From positions 310,001-374,000 of the forward strand of contig NZ_SMZY01000001.1 in the NCBI RefSeq assembly GCF_004358755.1: a DNA stretch of 64,000 nt, in the 5' to 3' direction. Source of the DNA: Peribacillus frigoritolerans (GTDB taxonomy: Bacteria; Bacillota; Bacilli; Bacillales; Bacillaceae). A program made the translations under genes and the position numbers. The notes beneath the pieces are model-generated. The model worked only from the letters and a program-made list of their open reading frames with translations. It had not been told where the DNA came from and searched no databases. Positions 18,415 through 29,034 of the stretch are shown here, in pieces (positions within the stretch are counted from its first letter, which is position 1; every line of letters begins with the position of its first letter).

Positions 18415-21054
18415 ATGGTGAAAAACAGCATGATCATTCTTCATGCCCACCTGCCTTTCATCACTGACTATACAAATACAGAATATGAACAGCTGTGGCT
18501 TTTTGAAGCTTTGTCAGAATCCTATATTCCAATGCTTTGGAGTTTGAAGGCTGTGGAAAACCCGTCCATAACGATTTCTTTTTCTCCTACTCTTATGGAA
18601 ATGCTTACAGATAAGATGATCCAGGCAAACTATCGCCGTCACTTGGGCAAAATGGTGTCATTAATCAAATCAGAATTAAGCAGGGGGGTGGATGATGAGC
18701 AATCAGTCCTTAAATTTTATCTGTCTCGTTATGAGAAAATTATCGAAACCTTTGAAGAATTTGAGGGCAATATTTTACAAGGTTATATTGAGTTATTCAA
18801 TAGAAGAAAAATTGAGGTTATCACTACATGTGCAACACATGCAATTCTCCCTTTTCATTGCACTGAAGAAGGAATGAACATGCAAGTAGAAACGGGAATG
18901 AGAGTGTTTGAACATCATTTCGGTACAGCTCCGAAAGGGTTCTGGCTGCCAGAGATGGCAATCAGCGCTCAAACCGTTCAAATTCTGGCTCAACAGGGAA
19001 TTGAATACACGTTTGCCGATTCACCTGAAATAACATACCCGGCAGCAAATGATCAGGGCCTGACCATTTTTAAACGAAATAAAGAAATCGCTGGCGCTGT
19101 ATGGGATAAGCATAATGGATACCCGGCACACCATGTTTACCGGGAATATTATCGGGATGTCGGATTTATTAGAGATTGGGATGAAATTAAAGAGTTTGCT
19201 TTTCTTGGCAAAACAAGAATCAATACTGGACTGAAGCTTTGGAGGATTACTGGTCAGACCGAACAGAAAAAGATATATATGGAAGAAATGGCATTTGAAC
19301 AAGCTAAAAGGGATGCACATGATTTTTTGCAGAGGCTGGGCTCTGCATGTGAACTGGCTGTGATTCCATTTGATTTTGAGCTGTTCGGTCATTGGTGGTT
19401 TGAAGGGCCTGCCTTTCTATGTGAGCTGTTAAAACATGAAAACCAATTTATTCTGCCGTCTGATTGGCTTAAGAACATGGGCAAAGTCAGCGAGCGTGTG
19501 GACTTAGCTTTTTCTACATGGGGGAGAAACGGATACGGCGACATGTGGCTTAATGAAAAAACAGCGGAATATTTTCAGCACTTTCATTTAATCGAGAAAC
19601 AGCTATTTGGCACCACTGTCAATTCCCGGGAAATGAATCCGGAAAAAAAATGGAGTCTTATTAAAGAATGGATGCTTGCCGCAAGCAGTGACTGGACATT
19701 CATGATCGGAAATGGGACTTCTGCTGATTATGGACATAAGCGGATTAGAAAGCATCTAAAGAATTATTATAAACTGAGTGAAATAACGGATGAAACACTT
19801 GATACCTATAATAAGGAACCGGATTTATTTGCCTTTCTTCCATTGAACAGTACGGTATCTGAGATAAAAGATCCTGCTGCCCGGCCTAAAATACTGATGG
19901 TGTCTACAGAATTTCCCCCTAATGTTGTCGGGGGGCTAGGAAGACATGTAGATGAGCTTTCTAATGCACTTGCCGGGCAAAATTACGAGGTTGTTCTTCT
20001 TACGATAGCTTCAGATGAAAAACCTTTGTATGAAAACCCAATTCCAAATCTGCATGTTTACCGGATACAGTCTCTTCAGCAAAAACATAAGTCGCTTACT
20101 GAATGGACATTGAATCACAATAGTGCATTTGTTCAATTTTTATTAAAAAATGAACACATAGAATATGATATCGTGCATGTTCATGATTGGCTTACTGCAG
20201 GGGCAGGAAGAGCCATACAGAATCTTTTAAAAGTGCCGCTCATTGCAACCATTCATGCGACAGAACAGGGAAGGGTTAAAGAAATCTCGACCCCGCTTCA
20301 AAAGTATATACATAGGGAAGAGAACTTGCTTGTACAAGCAGCAGATCGGGTGATTGTATGCAGTGACTATATGCTGAAGGAGGTCACCGAACAATTTCAC
20401 ATACCAACTGAAAAACTAACTGTGATCCCTAATGGAATAAATCTTTTAAAAACTAATATGTATGATAAAAATTCCCAAAAGCGCAAAGTGATAACTTTGA
20501 CAGGGCAGCCTTATCTTTTCTCGATGGGAAGAATGGTCGCAGAAAAAGGGTTTGATGTCCTTTTGTCTGCCTTACCGGGTATTTTGAAGCGTTTTCCTAA
20601 AATCCGCATGGTTATAGCAGGAGATGGGCCGCATCGCAACGAATATGAAAAAAAAGCGAAAAAATTGAACGTTCATAAAAATGTAACATTCCTTGGTTTT
20701 ATAGATGAAGACCTTATACATATACTCCTTACGCACTGTGAGATGAATATTATTCCTAGCTATTATGAACCATTTGGGATTGTTGCACTGGAGAGCATGG
20801 CAGCAAAAAAACTGACAATTGCTTCAAATACCGGCGGTTTAAGAGAAATTATCAAGCACAATGAAAATGGACTCCTGTTTGAGCGGGGAAATTCAAAAGC
20901 TTTGGCATCAGCTATCCTAGAGGCACTCCAACATAAAGAGCGGGCAGACCGTCTGGCTCAAAAGGGATATGAAGAAGTTTTGAGCCGTTTCGCCTATGAA
21001 CATATTGTTAAAAAAGTTATTAAAGAGTACGAAGTGCTTTATCCTAAAAGATAA
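18415..21054 (+). CDS. GH57 (alpha-glucan branching-type) and GT4 glycosyltransferase fusion
   Basis: 879 residues in two enzymes. Residues 1-~480 form a GH57 domain: HAHLPF (10-15), the nucleophile motif FWLPE (Glu180) and the acid motif [10 protein letters not shown] (Asp320). These match the GH57 1,4-alpha-glucan branching enzyme group. Residues ~491-879 form a GT-B glycosyltransferase of GT4/glycogen-synthase type: [20 protein letters not shown] at the donor/acceptor N-domain, [14 protein letters not shown], and the E-x7-E motif EPFGIVALE (785-793). One chain could thus elongate and branch (or trim) an alpha-glucan. Glucan product and location are unknown; no signal peptide is seen. AGGGG lies nine bases before ATG 18415. 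Confidence 0.88.
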   Translation: MVKNSMIILHAHLPFITDYTNTEYEQLWLFEALSESYIPMLWSLKAVENPSITISFSPTLMEMLTDKMIQANYRRHLGKMVSLIKSELSRGVDDEQSVLKFYLSRYEKIIETFEEFEGNILQGYIELFNRRKIEVITTCATHAILPFHCTEEGMNMQVETGMRVFEHHFGTAPKGFWLPEMAISAQTVQILAQQGIEYTFADSPEITYPAANDQGLTIFKRNKEIAGAVWDKHNGYPAHHVYREYYRDVGFIRDWDEIKEFAFLGKTRINTGLKLWRITGQTEQKKIYMEEMAFEQAKRDAHDFLQRLGSACELAVIPFDFELFGHWWFEGPAFLCELLKHENQFILPSDWLKNMGKVSERVDLAFSTWGRNGYGDMWLNEKTAEYFQHFHLIEKQLFGTTVNSREMNPEKKWSLIKEWMLAASSDWTFMIGNGTSADYGHKRIRKHLKNYYKLSEITDETLDTYNKEPDLFAFLPLNSTVSEIKDPAARPKILMVSTEFPPNVVGGLGRHVDELSNALAGQNYEVVLLTIASDEKPLYENPIPNLHVYRIQSLQQKHKSLTEWTLNHNSAFVQFLLKNEHIEYDIVHVHDWLTAGAGRAIQNLLKVPLIATIHATEQGRVKEISTPLQKYIHREENLLVQAADRVIVCSDYMLKEVTEQFHIPTEKLTVIPNGINLLKTNMYDKNSQKRKVITLTGQPYLFSMGRMVAEKGFDVLLSALPGILKRFPKIRMVIAGDGPHRNEYEKKAKKLNVHKNVTFLGFIDEDLIHILLTHCEMNIIPSYYEPFGIVALESMAAKKLTIASNTGGLREIIKHNENGLLFERGNSKALASAILEALQHKERADRLAQKGYEEVLSRFAYEHIVKKVIKEYEVLYPKR

Positions 21055-21067
21055 GGAGCTGAAAAAT

Positions 21068-22117
21068 GTGAAAGCAGTGATCCTCGCAGGCGGAGAAGGC
21101 TGCAGGCTTAGACCTCTTACAAATCATTGTCCAAAACCAATGGTCCCAATATTAAACAAGCCTGTTATGGAATATAGCATTGAGTTATTAAAAAGACACG
21201 GCATTAAGGATATAATAATGACTGTGCATTATTTGTCATCTTCTATTCGTGCCTATTTTGGCGACGGTTCAAAATGGGGAGTCACGATCACTTACAGTGA
21301 AGACGGGATGCCTCTTGGTACAGCAGGAAGTGTAAAGCTGGCAGAGCAATTGCTTACCGAGTCATTTCTTGTCATCAGCGGAGATATTCTTACTGACTTT
21401 GATTTGAGGGCAGGCATACAGCATCATGAGGACCAGCTTGCAGCAGCGACTATCTTTACAAAACCGCTGGACTTGCCGATCGAGTACGGAGTGCTTTTGT
21501 CTTCAGATAAAAAGATGAAAAAAATGTTTGAGAAGCCTAACTGGAGCGACCTTACCCAGCATTCAATCAACACTGGCATCTATATTCTGGATCCAAAAAT
21601 TTTCAGTTATTTAGAAGACTTTACTCATTATGATTTCAGTAAAGATGTGTTTCCTGCTATCTTAAAACATAATGAGAAAATCAGTATTTTTGAAGCTGAA
21701 GGATATTGGTCTGATATTGGGACGCTTGCAACATATCGCGAAGCTCAATTTGATATGCTCCATCATAAAGTCAACCTTCCTTCTAAGGGTAAAGAGATAG
21801 CTAAGGGGATCTGGATGGAGGATGGGGTGACCATTCATGACGATGTGACGTTAAAAGGCCCGATTTATATCAGCAAGAATACAATTATTCATGAAGGGGC
21901 AACAGTAGGGCCAGAAACCGTTCTCTCTGAGTCAGCCATTATCCATGAAAAATCAGAAATTACCCATTCTATTCTCTGGGAAAACAGCTATGTTGGAAAA
22001 TCGTGCAGTCTTGGCGGGATGATTGGACACTGTCAGATTCAGGATCATTCAGCGCTTGCTGATATCAGCGAAGAGACGGTTAATGCCTGGAGAGAGTATA
22101 CAAAAAGAGATTCTTAA
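21068..22117 (+). CDS. Sugar-1-phosphate nucleotidyltransferase with hexapeptide repeats
   Basis: 349 residues. N-terminal nucleotidyltransferase domain with the NTP-binding motif [11 protein letters not shown] and [11 protein letters not shown], then a left-handed beta-helix C terminus (repeats near [20 protein letters not shown]). It resembles mannose-1-phosphate guanylyltransferase/GlgC-like enzymes and would make the NDP-sugar donor for the preceding GT4 domain (inference). GTG 21068 is chosen since AAGGAG, overlapping the previous stop, is nine bases before it; the in-frame ATG at 20996 lies within the previous gene. Confidence 0.85.
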   Translation: MKAVILAGGEGCRLRPLTNHCPKPMVPILNKPVMEYSIELLKRHGIKDIIMTVHYLSSSIRAYFGDGSKWGVTITYSEDGMPLGTAGSVKLAEQLLTESFLVISGDILTDFDLRAGIQHHEDQLAAATIFTKPLDLPIEYGVLLSSDKKMKKMFEKPNWSDLTQHSINTGIYILDPKIFSYLEDFTHYDFSKDVFPAILKHNEKISIFEAEGYWSDIGTLATYREAQFDMLHHKVNLPSKGKEIAKGIWMEDGVTIHDDVTLKGPIYISKNTIIHEGATVGPETVLSESAIIHEKSEITHSILWENSYVGKSCSLGGMIGHCQIQDHSALADISEETVNAWREYTKRDS

Positions 22118-22235
22118 CACTTTTCTTTTTAGACATTGAAGAAAAAAATAAAATAATGTGGAATTTCTTTTTTAAAAATGCTATTATAGTTAAGTCTGAT
22201 TTAGTATAAGTTTTTTAGTTTGGAGGGAAATCAAC

Positions 22236-22385
22236 ATGCGCGTTAATCTTACACTAGCTTGCACAGAGTGCGGCGAACGTAATTACATTTCTAAAAAGAA
22301 CAAACGTAATAACCCGGATCGCATGGAGCTTAAAAAATATTGCTCTAGAGAGAAAAAGGTTACTTTACACCGCGAAACAAAGTAA
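22236..22385 (+). CDS. rpmGA: Ribosomal protein bL33
   Basis: 49 residues, [19 protein letters not shown]... ending [10 protein letters not shown]. One CxxC (Cys9, Cys12) is kept, while the second zinc pair is reduced to a single Cys in KKYCSREKK, as in B. subtilis RpmGA. GGAGGG precedes ATG 22236. Structural protein of the 50S subunit. Confidence 0.95.
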   Translation: MRVNLTLACTECGERNYISKKNKRNNPDRMELKKYCSREKKVTLHRETK

Positions 22386-22386
22386 G

Positions 22387-22418
22387 CAGCAGGAATTTAT
22401 TTCCTTGCTGTTTTTTTT
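22387..22418 (+). terminator. Terminator of rpmGA
   Basis: CAGCAGGAA / TTCCTTGCTG stem with one bulge and a T8 run. Confidence 0.85.
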
Positions 22419-22449
22419 ATACCTATTAATTATAAGGGAGCGCTTTGGA

Positions 22450-23016
22450 ATGCTGAAGACAAATCTTAGAAATGATGTGAAACACAGACTTAATTCTTTA
22501 GAAAACGATACATACGAGAAGAATTGTGAACGTATAAATAAAAGACTTTTTGCTCAGCCGTACTGGCTGAAGAGCGAAACAATTGCCATCACCATTTCAA
22601 ACGGCAGAGAAGTAGATACTGCGATGATTATAAAGGAGGCCTTAAGGCTGAACAAAAGAGTGGCCATACCTAAATGTTATCCCGATCAAAAAAAGATGGA
22701 ATTTCGCACCTTTCAGACAGCGGATCAGCTAGAGACCGTTTATTTTGGGCTGAAAGAGCCTGTTGTTTCAAAAACAGCCTTTGTTCCGGCTGATGAGATT
22801 GACCTTCTTATCGTCCCGGGTATATGCTTTGATAGAAAAGGCTACAGAATAGGGTATGGAGGCGGTTATTACGACAGATATATGACTCAGTACAGGGGTT
22901 TTTCTGTTTCACTCGCATTTGAGGCACAGTTGGTCTCTGCTGTTCCTGCTGAAGCCCACGATCTGCCTGTTAACCAAATTTTGACGGAAAACGAGGTGAT
23001 TATTGTCAGTGGCTGA
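22450..23016 (+). CDS. yqgN: 5-formyltetrahydrofolate cyclo-ligase YqgN
   Basis: 188 residues. Converts 5-formyl-THF to 5,10-methenyl-THF with ATP in the cytoplasm. Signature GYRIGYGGGYYDRYM near the C terminus and the basic N-terminal KTNLRNDVKHRL. Start ATG 22450 follows AGGGAG; the in-frame ATG at 22405 lies in the rpmGA terminator. Confidence 0.92.
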   Translation: MLKTNLRNDVKHRLNSLENDTYEKNCERINKRLFAQPYWLKSETIAITISNGREVDTAMIIKEALRLNKRVAIPKCYPDQKKMEFRTFQTADQLETVYFGLKEPVVSKTAFVPADEIDLLIVPGICFDRKGYRIGYGGGYYDRYMTQYRGFSVSLAFEAQLVSAVPAEAHDLPVNQILTENEVIIVSG

Positions 23017-23779
23017 TCACTTATTTGCCATTCTTTTTATTCTTTTTATTTCTGTCGCTGGACTTAAGCTGAAGTCTTTAACCATAAGCGGAGCTATCGC
23101 TGCGGGTTTCATTGGAATATCCATTTATACAGGTTTTGGCTATTCAGGATTAGTGGTGCTGGGGATATTCTTTGGAAGTTCTAGTTTCTGGAGCAAATTT
23201 AAGCGTGATCGCAAAATGAGTACATCCGAACTGCTGGTGAAAGGAGATCAGAGAGACGCAGCTCAAGTGCTGGCAAATGGAGGTGTTTCTGCATTAATCA
23301 GCATTGTTCATGCGTTTCTGCCTTTTGAGGGCAGTTTCGCCGTATACAGCGCGTCTGTCGCTGCTGCAAATGCTGACACGTGGGCATCTGAAATTGGAAC
23401 ACTCAGCAAAAAAATGCCAAGAATGATTTTCACTTTGAAAAAGGTAAAGAAAGGAACGTCCGGAGCAGTAAGTTCTCTCGGCACTGGTGCAGCATTTGCA
23501 GGCGCTTGCTTAATCGGAATTACTGCTTATGCCGTTTTTCCATTGCATGAAATGGATATCCTTCTAATTGTTCTTTTCGGATTCACTGGCAATCTCATTG
23601 ATACGGTGCTCGGCGCTTCTGTTCAAGTGTATTATCAATGTCCAGTCTGCGGAATAAATACAGAACGATACGAGCATTGTCAGGAACGCAGCACAAAGAT
23701 CAGAGGCTTTTTAAATAATGATGCTGTTAATTTTATAGCCATTTTTACTGCTTCACTTTTAGCATTACTTGTATACTGA
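23003..23779 (+). CDS. DUF92 family membrane protein
   Basis: 258 residues, about six membrane segments. Carries DUF92/TMEM19 motifs GDQRDAAQVLANGG, ADTWASEIGTLSKKMPR and GTSGAVSSLGTGAA. In plants the family includes VTE6 phytyl-phosphate kinase, so a polyprenyl-related kinase or CTP-dependent role is conceivable, but unproven. It also has a cytoplasmic CPVCG...C cluster near the C terminus. The start overlaps yqgN: TTG 23003 or GTG 23009, both after AGGTGAT. Confidence 0.82.
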   Translation: MSVADHLFAILFILFISVAGLKLKSLTISGAIAAGFIGISIYTGFGYSGLVVLGIFFGSSSFWSKFKRDRKMSTSELLVKGDQRDAAQVLANGGVSALISIVHAFLPFEGSFAVYSASVAAANADTWASEIGTLSKKMPRMIFTLKKVKKGTSGAVSSLGTGAAFAGACLIGITAYAVFPLHEMDILLIVLFGFTGNLIDTVLGASVQVYYQCPVCGINTERYEHCQERSTKIRGFLNNDAVNFIAIFTASLLALLVY

Positions 23780-23837
23780 AAGAAAATAAGGATAAAAAAT
23801 GGGTTAGCGGCAAAAAGTATCACTAGGAGGGATGAAG

Positions 23838-24014
23838 ATGCGAAAATTGAATTCAGTACTTCTTATGGTCCTTGGTATTCTTGCGTTTTACCAATATCGT
23901 TACCGTCTGATGAATGTCGTGCTCAGTCAGCCGAATATAAGGCACTTTTTCATTCAGCTTTCCATGAGAATTCCTTTTATCAGGGAAAAATTTATGTTCC
24001 GTGCGTTTCATTAA
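23838..24014 (+). CDS. yqgO: YqgO-like small protein
   Basis: 58 residues starting MRKLNSVLLMVLGILAF, with one hydrophobic N-terminal segment and a basic remainder (RYRLMNVVL, IREKFMFRAFH). AGGAGG is seven bases before ATG 23838, while ATG 23832 is too close. Function unknown; position matches yqgO before gluP. Confidence 0.7.
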   Translation: MRKLNSVLLMVLGILAFYQYRYRLMNVVLSQPNIRHFFIQLSMRIPFIREKFMFRAFH

Positions 24015-24018
24015 TGCT

Positions 24019-24045
24019 CACCTGTTGGCCAACAGGTGTTTTTTT
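24019..24045 (+). terminator. Terminator of yqgO
   Basis: Perfect 10-bp palindromic stem CACCTGTTGG / CCAACAGGTG and T7. Confidence 0.88.
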
Positions 24046-24165
24046 ATTATTAAATATTTTATGTCATGCATAAAAAATAGCCCAATTATAGAAAGAAAGT
24101 ACTATTCTTTAACAAGATTACGATAAGTTGATATAATATTTATAAAAAAGTTCGGAGAGAAGAAT

Positions 24166-25335
24166 ATGGGAATAAGCGGGGATAATCTTTTGTGGAAGTT
24201 AACCCATGAAGCTGTGACGAGACACGATTATCAGATAATCCGTTTATCAGAAGATGAACAGGAAGTATTGCTTGGTCCATACAAAAATAAGGAGTTTCAA
24301 ATTGTACGTTTCATTAGAATGGATCTTGATTGGGGAAGAGAACTTCAGCAGGATATTGAAAGGACTGCGGGACACATTGACCGGATACGCAAACAATCAT
24401 GGAGGCATCCGATCCAATTATTAAACGTTTATATTTCATCATATCCGCCAGTGGATGAGTGGGAGTTTCGTATTGAAAAACCGCACCAGGAAGGACAAAC
24501 GACTATAAAATCAATTGTTGTTCATAAAGACAATGAATCAGAAATGGTTTTTTACCTTGAACAGTTGCTTGGAGTGAGCCTGGCTTCAGATAAATCACCT
24601 GATCCAACTGACATTGCAAGGCTCAGAAGCGAGGCAATTACATACTCAAATCGCAGAGTAAAGGAAGAAAGACAGATTTTTAATTTTGGAAAACCAATCT
24701 TTACCTATTTATTTACTGGTCTGCAAATTTTAATGTTTATGCTTTTGGAAGCTGCAGGAGGGAGTCAAAACACTCAAGTATTAATTCAGTTTGGCGCTAA
24801 ATACAATCCCTCGATTATAAACGGTGAATGGTGGCGTTTTTTTACTCCGATTATTCTCCATATTGGGATGCTGCATCTACTGATGAATACGCTGGCCTTG
24901 ATTTATATTGGCAGTGCGGTTGAGAGAATGTACGGATCTGCAAAATTTTTATTTATTTATTTGTTTGCTGGCGCAGCAGGAACGCTTGCAAGTTTTGCTT
25001 TAAGTCCCTCGATTTCAGCAGGAGCTTCAGGAGCTATTTTTGGCTGTTTCGGTGCCTTGCTTTATTTAGGAATAATCAAACCAAACTTGTTTTTCAGAAC
25101 AATCGGCTCAAATTTAATATTTATTATTGTCCTTAATCTTCTATTTGGCTTCGCTGTCCCCAATATTGATAATGCAGGGCATATTGGAGGCTTGCTGGGA
25201 GGGTTTTTGGCTGCACTGACCGTTCCGCTCCCTAAACAAAACAAATGGGGACTGAGACTGCTTGGAGCTTTTCTGTCCATTCTATTAATAGCCGGTGCAT
25301 ATATTTACGGAATTCACTTTGCTTGGATTATTTGA
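24166..25335 (+). CDS. gluP: Rhomboid intramembrane serine protease GluP
   Basis: 389 residues. A cytoplasmic N-terminal domain of ~175 residues precedes about seven membrane helices. Catalytic Ser lies in SAGASGAIFG and His in NAGHIGGLLGG; HLLMN carries the conserved His/Asn pair (GMLHLLMNTLAL). GGAGAG precedes ATG 24166. B. subtilis GluP (about 507 residues) has C-terminal TPR repeats after the rhomboid core; here the protein ends soon after the last helix, so the TPR part is missing. Confidence 0.9.
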   Translation: MGISGDNLLWKLTHEAVTRHDYQIIRLSEDEQEVLLGPYKNKEFQIVRFIRMDLDWGRELQQDIERTAGHIDRIRKQSWRHPIQLLNVYISSYPPVDEWEFRIEKPHQEGQTTIKSIVVHKDNESEMVFYLEQLLGVSLASDKSPDPTDIARLRSEAITYSNRRVKEERQIFNFGKPIFTYLFTGLQILMFMLLEAAGGSQNTQVLIQFGAKYNPSIINGEWWRFFTPIILHIGMLHLLMNTLALIYIGSAVERMYGSAKFLFIYLFAGAAGTLASFALSPSISAGASGAIFGCFGALLYLGIIKPNLFFRTIGSNLIFIIVLNLLFGFAVPNIDNAGHIGGLLGGFLAALTVPLPKQNKWGLRLLGAFLSILLIAGAYIYGIHFAWII

Positions 25336-25434
25336 GGACAGGAGACTGTTCTTTTTTTATTTCCTGTATTTGGATCTAGATAAAAGCCTGCGGACGATTT
25401 CAGAAGATATCTGTCCTTATTAATGATAATTCTC

Positions 25435-25462
25435 TTGACGCATTACGACATTCCTTTATACT
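25435..25462 (+). promoter_or_regulatory. SigA promoter of yqgQ-glcK
   Basis: TTGACG (25435-25440), 16-base spacer, TATACT (25457-25462), about 40 bases before the yqgQ start. Confidence 0.65.
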
Positions 25463-25503
25463 TTAATGTAGTTAGATTAAGCTTCATATGAGTAGGTGGA
25501 AAT

Positions 25504-25704
25504 GTGAAAACAATTTATGATGTTCAGCAGCTTTTAAAAAAGTATGGAACCATCATTTACATTGGCGATCGCTCAGCTGATTTAGAACTGATGGAGATGG
25601 AAGTCAGACAGCTGTTTGAATCGAATCTTATCGAAGTTCAGGATTACCAGATGGCAGTACTGCTTTTAAGGCAGGAGCGCCAGCGGGTGAAAGACAAAAA
25701 GTAA
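25504..25704 (+). CDS. yqgQ: YqgQ (DUF910)
   Basis: 66-residue soluble helical protein with the DUF910 pattern TIYDVQQLLKKYGTIIYIG and DYQMAVLLLRQER. Function unknown. GTG start preceded by AGGTGG. It lies just before glcK as in B. subtilis and probably shares its transcript. Confidence 0.9.
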   Translation: MKTIYDVQQLLKKYGTIIYIGDRSADLELMEMEVRQLFESNLIEVQDYQMAVLLLRQERQRVKDKK

Positions 25705-25707
25705 GGC

Positions 25708-25742
25708 AAACCGTTCAGGAAATTGTGCAAACGGTTTCTTAA
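25708..25742 (+). other. Weak hairpin / cre-like sequence between yqgQ and glcK
   Basis: AAACCGTT (25708-25715) pairs with AACGGTTT (25730-25737), followed by CTT. The right arm, TGCAAACGGTTTCT, also resembles a CcpA cre site at 12 of 14 consensus positions. Either reading is tentative. Confidence 0.3.
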
Positions 25743-25769
25743 AAAATACAAAAAAGGATGACGTTGAAA

Positions 25770-26738
25770 ATGACAGATAAATGGCTAGTAGGAATTGACT
25801 TAGGCGGAACAACAATTAAAATGGCGTTTATCAGCCATTATGGCGAAATGATCGAAAAATGGGAAATACCTACAGATAAAAGCGGAAAAACGATAACTAC
25901 AGATATAGCAAAGGCAATCGATGCGAAGCTTGCCGAACTTGGACAAACAAAGTCCAAGCTTGCAGGAATCGGCATGGGAGCACCGGGTCCTGTGAATTTA
26001 GAAACAGGTCTTGTTTACGAAACAGTAAACTTAGGCTGGAAGAACTACCCGCTGAAGCACCATCTTGAAATTGAAACAGGCTTAAAAGCCGTGATAGACA
26101 ATGATGCAAACATTGCAGCTATCGGAGAGATGTGGAAAGGTGCCGGAGACGGTGCCAAAGATGTAATCTGTGTTACTCTCGGCACTGGAGTAGGCGGAGG
26201 CATCATTTCTAATGGAACAGTTGTTCACGGCGTAAACGGAGCAGGAGGAGAGATTGGCCACATTACTTCTGTAGTAAAGGGAGGCGCACCTTGCAATTGC
26301 GGCAAAGAAGGATGTCTTGAAACAATTGCTTCTGCAACGGGTATTGTGAGGCTTGCTGTTGAAAAACTGCATCAGGACTCAGCACCAAGCTCGCTGAGAA
26401 ATTTATACGAAGAGAACGGCAGCATTTCTTCAAGAGATGTGTTTGAAGCATCTGAACAAGGAGATCAGCTTGCATCAGAAGTTGTTGAATATATTACAAT
26501 GCAATTGGGTCTTGCTATCGCGAACTTATCAAATGGTTTAAATCCAGAAAAGATCGTTATAGGCGGCGGGGTTTCAAAAGCAGGTGAACACTTAAGAAAA
26601 AATACAGAAAAGTATTTCAAGCGCTTTGCATTTCCGCGCGTGGCAGAAGGTGCTTCCATATCAATTGCCACTTTAGGAAATGACGCAGGGGTAATCGGCG
26701 GTGCCTGGCTTGTAAAAACAAAGCTGTCGACAGTTTAA
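25770..26738 (+). CDS. glcK: Glucokinase GlcK (ROK family)
   Basis: 322 residues. Phosphorylates glucose with ATP in the cytoplasm. ROK features: [13 protein letters not shown], catalytic Asp in [22 protein letters not shown], and the zinc motif [13 protein letters not shown] 25770 is preferred because it aligns with the B. subtilis start and has AAGGA 11 bases upstream; ATG 25758 lies against that site. Confidence 0.95.
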   Translation: MTDKWLVGIDLGGTTIKMAFISHYGEMIEKWEIPTDKSGKTITTDIAKAIDAKLAELGQTKSKLAGIGMGAPGPVNLETGLVYETVNLGWKNYPLKHHLEIETGLKAVIDNDANIAAIGEMWKGAGDGAKDVICVTLGTGVGGGIISNGTVVHGVNGAGGEIGHITSVVKGGAPCNCGKEGCLETIASATGIVRLAVEKLHQDSAPSSLRNLYEENGSISSRDVFEASEQGDQLASEVVEYITMQLGLAIANLSNGLNPEKIVIGGGVSKAGEHLRKNTEKYFKRFAFPRVAEGASISIATLGNDAGVIGGAWLVKTKLSTV

Positions 26739-26773
26739 GGCACATATAAAAAAATAAAAAAAATGATAATAAA

Positions 26774-26808
26774 AAGGAGCCCTATCTCTCATAGATAAGG
26801 CTCCTTCT
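26774..26808 (+). terminator. Terminator of glcK
   Basis: 14-bp stem beginning AAGGAGCC, with one mismatch, then a short T-rich tail. The ~275 bases from here to the next gene hold an AT-rich stretch and the ECF promoter listed next. Confidence 0.8.
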
Positions 26809-26850
26809 TGTTGTCATTCAATATTCTGAAAAGTTTTACTTTGATATTTT

Positions 26851-26878
26851 TGAAACTTTTTTATGTTTTATACGTCTA
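26851..26878 (+). promoter_or_regulatory. ECF-sigma (SigM/W/X type) promoter upstream of the LtaS-family gene
   Basis: TGAAAC (26851-26856), exactly 16 bases, CGTCTA (26873-26878). This is a full match to the TGAAAC-N16-CGTC pattern of Bacillus cell-envelope-stress sigma factors. The leader to the gene would be about 200 bases. Confidence 0.6.
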
Positions 26879-27087
26879 ACTATAGGGTAAAACGAATAAG
26901 CTGAACATTATTATTCTATCATCCTAGTGTAAGGGAAATATTAAAAACGATTGATTTTTTGTTAAAGAAGTATTAAGATATGGTTTAGCTGTGATATTTC
27001 AGCCTAATTTATGGAAAAAATATTGATTTATGATAAATAAAAAAAATTATATGTTACGCAGGTTCTAACGTATGAGGAGGTTATGAA

Positions 27088-28992
27088 ATGCGTATAAAAT
27101 CATTTTCGAAAATTTCATTTTTACTGATTGCGACATTGTTCATGTGGATAAAAACATACATTGTCTACAAAACTAGTTTCGACATTAAAATTGAAAACTT
27201 CACCCAGGAATTTATCCTGTTCATTAACCCATTAAGCTTTCTTCTGTTCATATTTGGATTTGGGCTGTTTATGAAAGAGAAAAATCGCAACAGGTATATA
27301 TTGGGGGCAAGCATCGTTGTAACTGCTGTCCTTATTGCCAACATTGTATTCTACCGGTTCTTTAATGATTTCTTAACGATTCCTGTTTTATTCCAGACAA
27401 GCAATATGGGTGATCTGGGAAGCAGTATATCATCTTTATTTGAACCTTTTGATTTATTGCTTCTTGTTGATATCGTCATCCTTTTCTGGCTGATGAAACG
27501 TCCAAGCTTTCAAACTGGATCATCTGTCACCAGAAAGGAAAAAACAGCTTTTTACCTATTGGTAGCAGGAATCTTTTTCTTTAACCTGGGATTAGCTGAA
27601 ACAGAGCGCCCTCAGCTTTTAACACGCTCTTTTGACCGTGAAATGCTTGTAAAAAACATCAGTGTTTATAACTTTCATGTTTATGATGGAGTCCTTCAGT
27701 CAAAAACATCTGCACAGCGTGCGCTTGCAGACAGCAATAGTTTGACTGAGATTGAAAACTATGTAAAAGCAAATAAGAAAGAGCCAAATGATGAAATGTT
27801 CGGCATTGCAGAAGGACGGAATGTCATTATGGTTTCATTAGAGTCGACACAGAGCTTTGTCATTAACGAAAAAATTAATGGAAAAGAAATTACACCATTC
27901 CTGAATGACTTCATTGGTGAAAGCTACAATTTTGATAATTTCTATCATCAAACCGGCCAGGGGAAAACCTCTGACTCAGAGTTTATTGTTGATAACTCGC
28001 TTTACCCTCTTGGACGCGGTGCAGTATTTTTCACAAACAGCAACAATAAATATGCAGCCACTCCGGAATTATTGAAAGATAAAGGCTACTACTCAGCTGT
28101 TTTCCATGCGAACAATAAAAGTTTCTGGAATCGTGACATCATGTATCAGGCTTTAGGATACGACAGATTCTTTGATGTAAATGATTACGAAGTAAACGAG
28201 GAAAATTCAGTAGGCTGGGGACTGAAAGACAAGGAATTCTTTGAACAGTCAGTTGATCATATGAAAGAATTGCCTCAGCCTTTTTACAGCAAGCATATTA
28301 CGCTCACAAATCACTTCCCATTCGAACTGAATGAAGAAGATAAAATGGTGGATGAGTTTAATTCCAACAGTAAAACATTGAATAATTATTTCCCGACAGT
28401 CCGTTACCAGGATGAAGCTTTGAAAAATTTCATTCAAAAGCTTAAAGATGAAGGGTTATATGATAACTCAATTATTGTCCTGTATGGAGATCACTATGGT
28501 ATTTCAGAAAATCATAATGCAGCAATGGGTCAATTCTTAGGCAAGGAAGTCACGCCATTTGATGAAATTCAGCTGCAAAGGGTCCCATTTGTCGTTCATA
28601 TTCCAGGTGTAACGGATAAAAAACCTGAAACGATTTCAGATGTTTCCGGTCAAATTGACATTCGTCCTACACTTATGCATTTATTGGGCATCGAGACGAA
28701 AGAAGAAATTGAATTCGGCAAAGATTTATTCTCGAAAGACAAATTGCCGTTTACTGTTCTTCGTGATGGAAGCTTCATTACAGACAAATTCGTCTATACA
28801 AGCGGAACATGCTACGATAAATCAACCGGCGAGCCTGCTGAAGATAAAAATGCATGTGAGCCGTTTATGGAAAAAGCGAAGCAGGAATTAAATTACTCAG
28901 ATAAAATCATCTATGGAGATCTTTTGCGCTTCTATGATGAAATGAAAAACGGAAAAGAAAAAAAAGAACCTGAGAATGAATCCAGTAAGTAA
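27088..28992 (+). CDS. yqgS: LtaS-family lipoteichoic acid synthase (YqgS-like)
   Basis: 634 residues. Five membrane helices in the first ~175 residues, then an extracellular sulfatase-fold domain. Nucleophile Thr294 lies in [10 protein letters not shown], metal ligand Glu252 in MVSLEST, and Asp/His in VLYGDHYG. A signal-peptidase-like site ALA (212-214) before Asp215 would release the catalytic domain, as in LtaS. It polymerises glycerol phosphate from phosphatidylglycerol by family. GAGGAGG precedes ATG 27088. Likely induced by envelope stress through the ECF promoter. Confidence 0.92.
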   Translation: MRIKSFSKISFLLIATLFMWIKTYIVYKTSFDIKIENFTQEFILFINPLSFLLFIFGFGLFMKEKNRNRYILGASIVVTAVLIANIVFYRFFNDFLTIPVLFQTSNMGDLGSSISSLFEPFDLLLLVDIVILFWLMKRPSFQTGSSVTRKEKTAFYLLVAGIFFFNLGLAETERPQLLTRSFDREMLVKNISVYNFHVYDGVLQSKTSAQRALADSNSLTEIENYVKANKKEPNDEMFGIAEGRNVIMVSLESTQSFVINEKINGKEITPFLNDFIGESYNFDNFYHQTGQGKTSDSEFIVDNSLYPLGRGAVFFTNSNNKYAATPELLKDKGYYSAVFHANNKSFWNRDIMYQALGYDRFFDVNDYEVNEENSVGWGLKDKEFFEQSVDHMKELPQPFYSKHITLTNHFPFELNEEDKMVDEFNSNSKTLNNYFPTVRYQDEALKNFIQKLKDEGLYDNSIIVLYGDHYGISENHNAAMGQFLGKEVTPFDEIQLQRVPFVVHIPGVTDKKPETISDVSGQIDIRPTLMHLLGIETKEEIEFGKDLFSKDKLPFTVLRDGSFITDKFVYTSGTCYDKSTGEPAEDKNACEPFMEKAKQELNYSDKIIYGDLLRFYDEMKNGKEKKEPENESSK

Positions 28993-29000
28993 GTAATCTA

Positions 29001-29031
29001 AAGCTTTGGCCTTGTGGCCAAAGCTTTTTTA
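29001..29031 (+). terminator. Terminator of yqgS
   Basis: Perfect 11-bp stem AAGCTTTGGCC / GGCCAAAGCTT, four-base loop, T run. Confidence 0.92.
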
Positions 29032-29034
29032 AGT

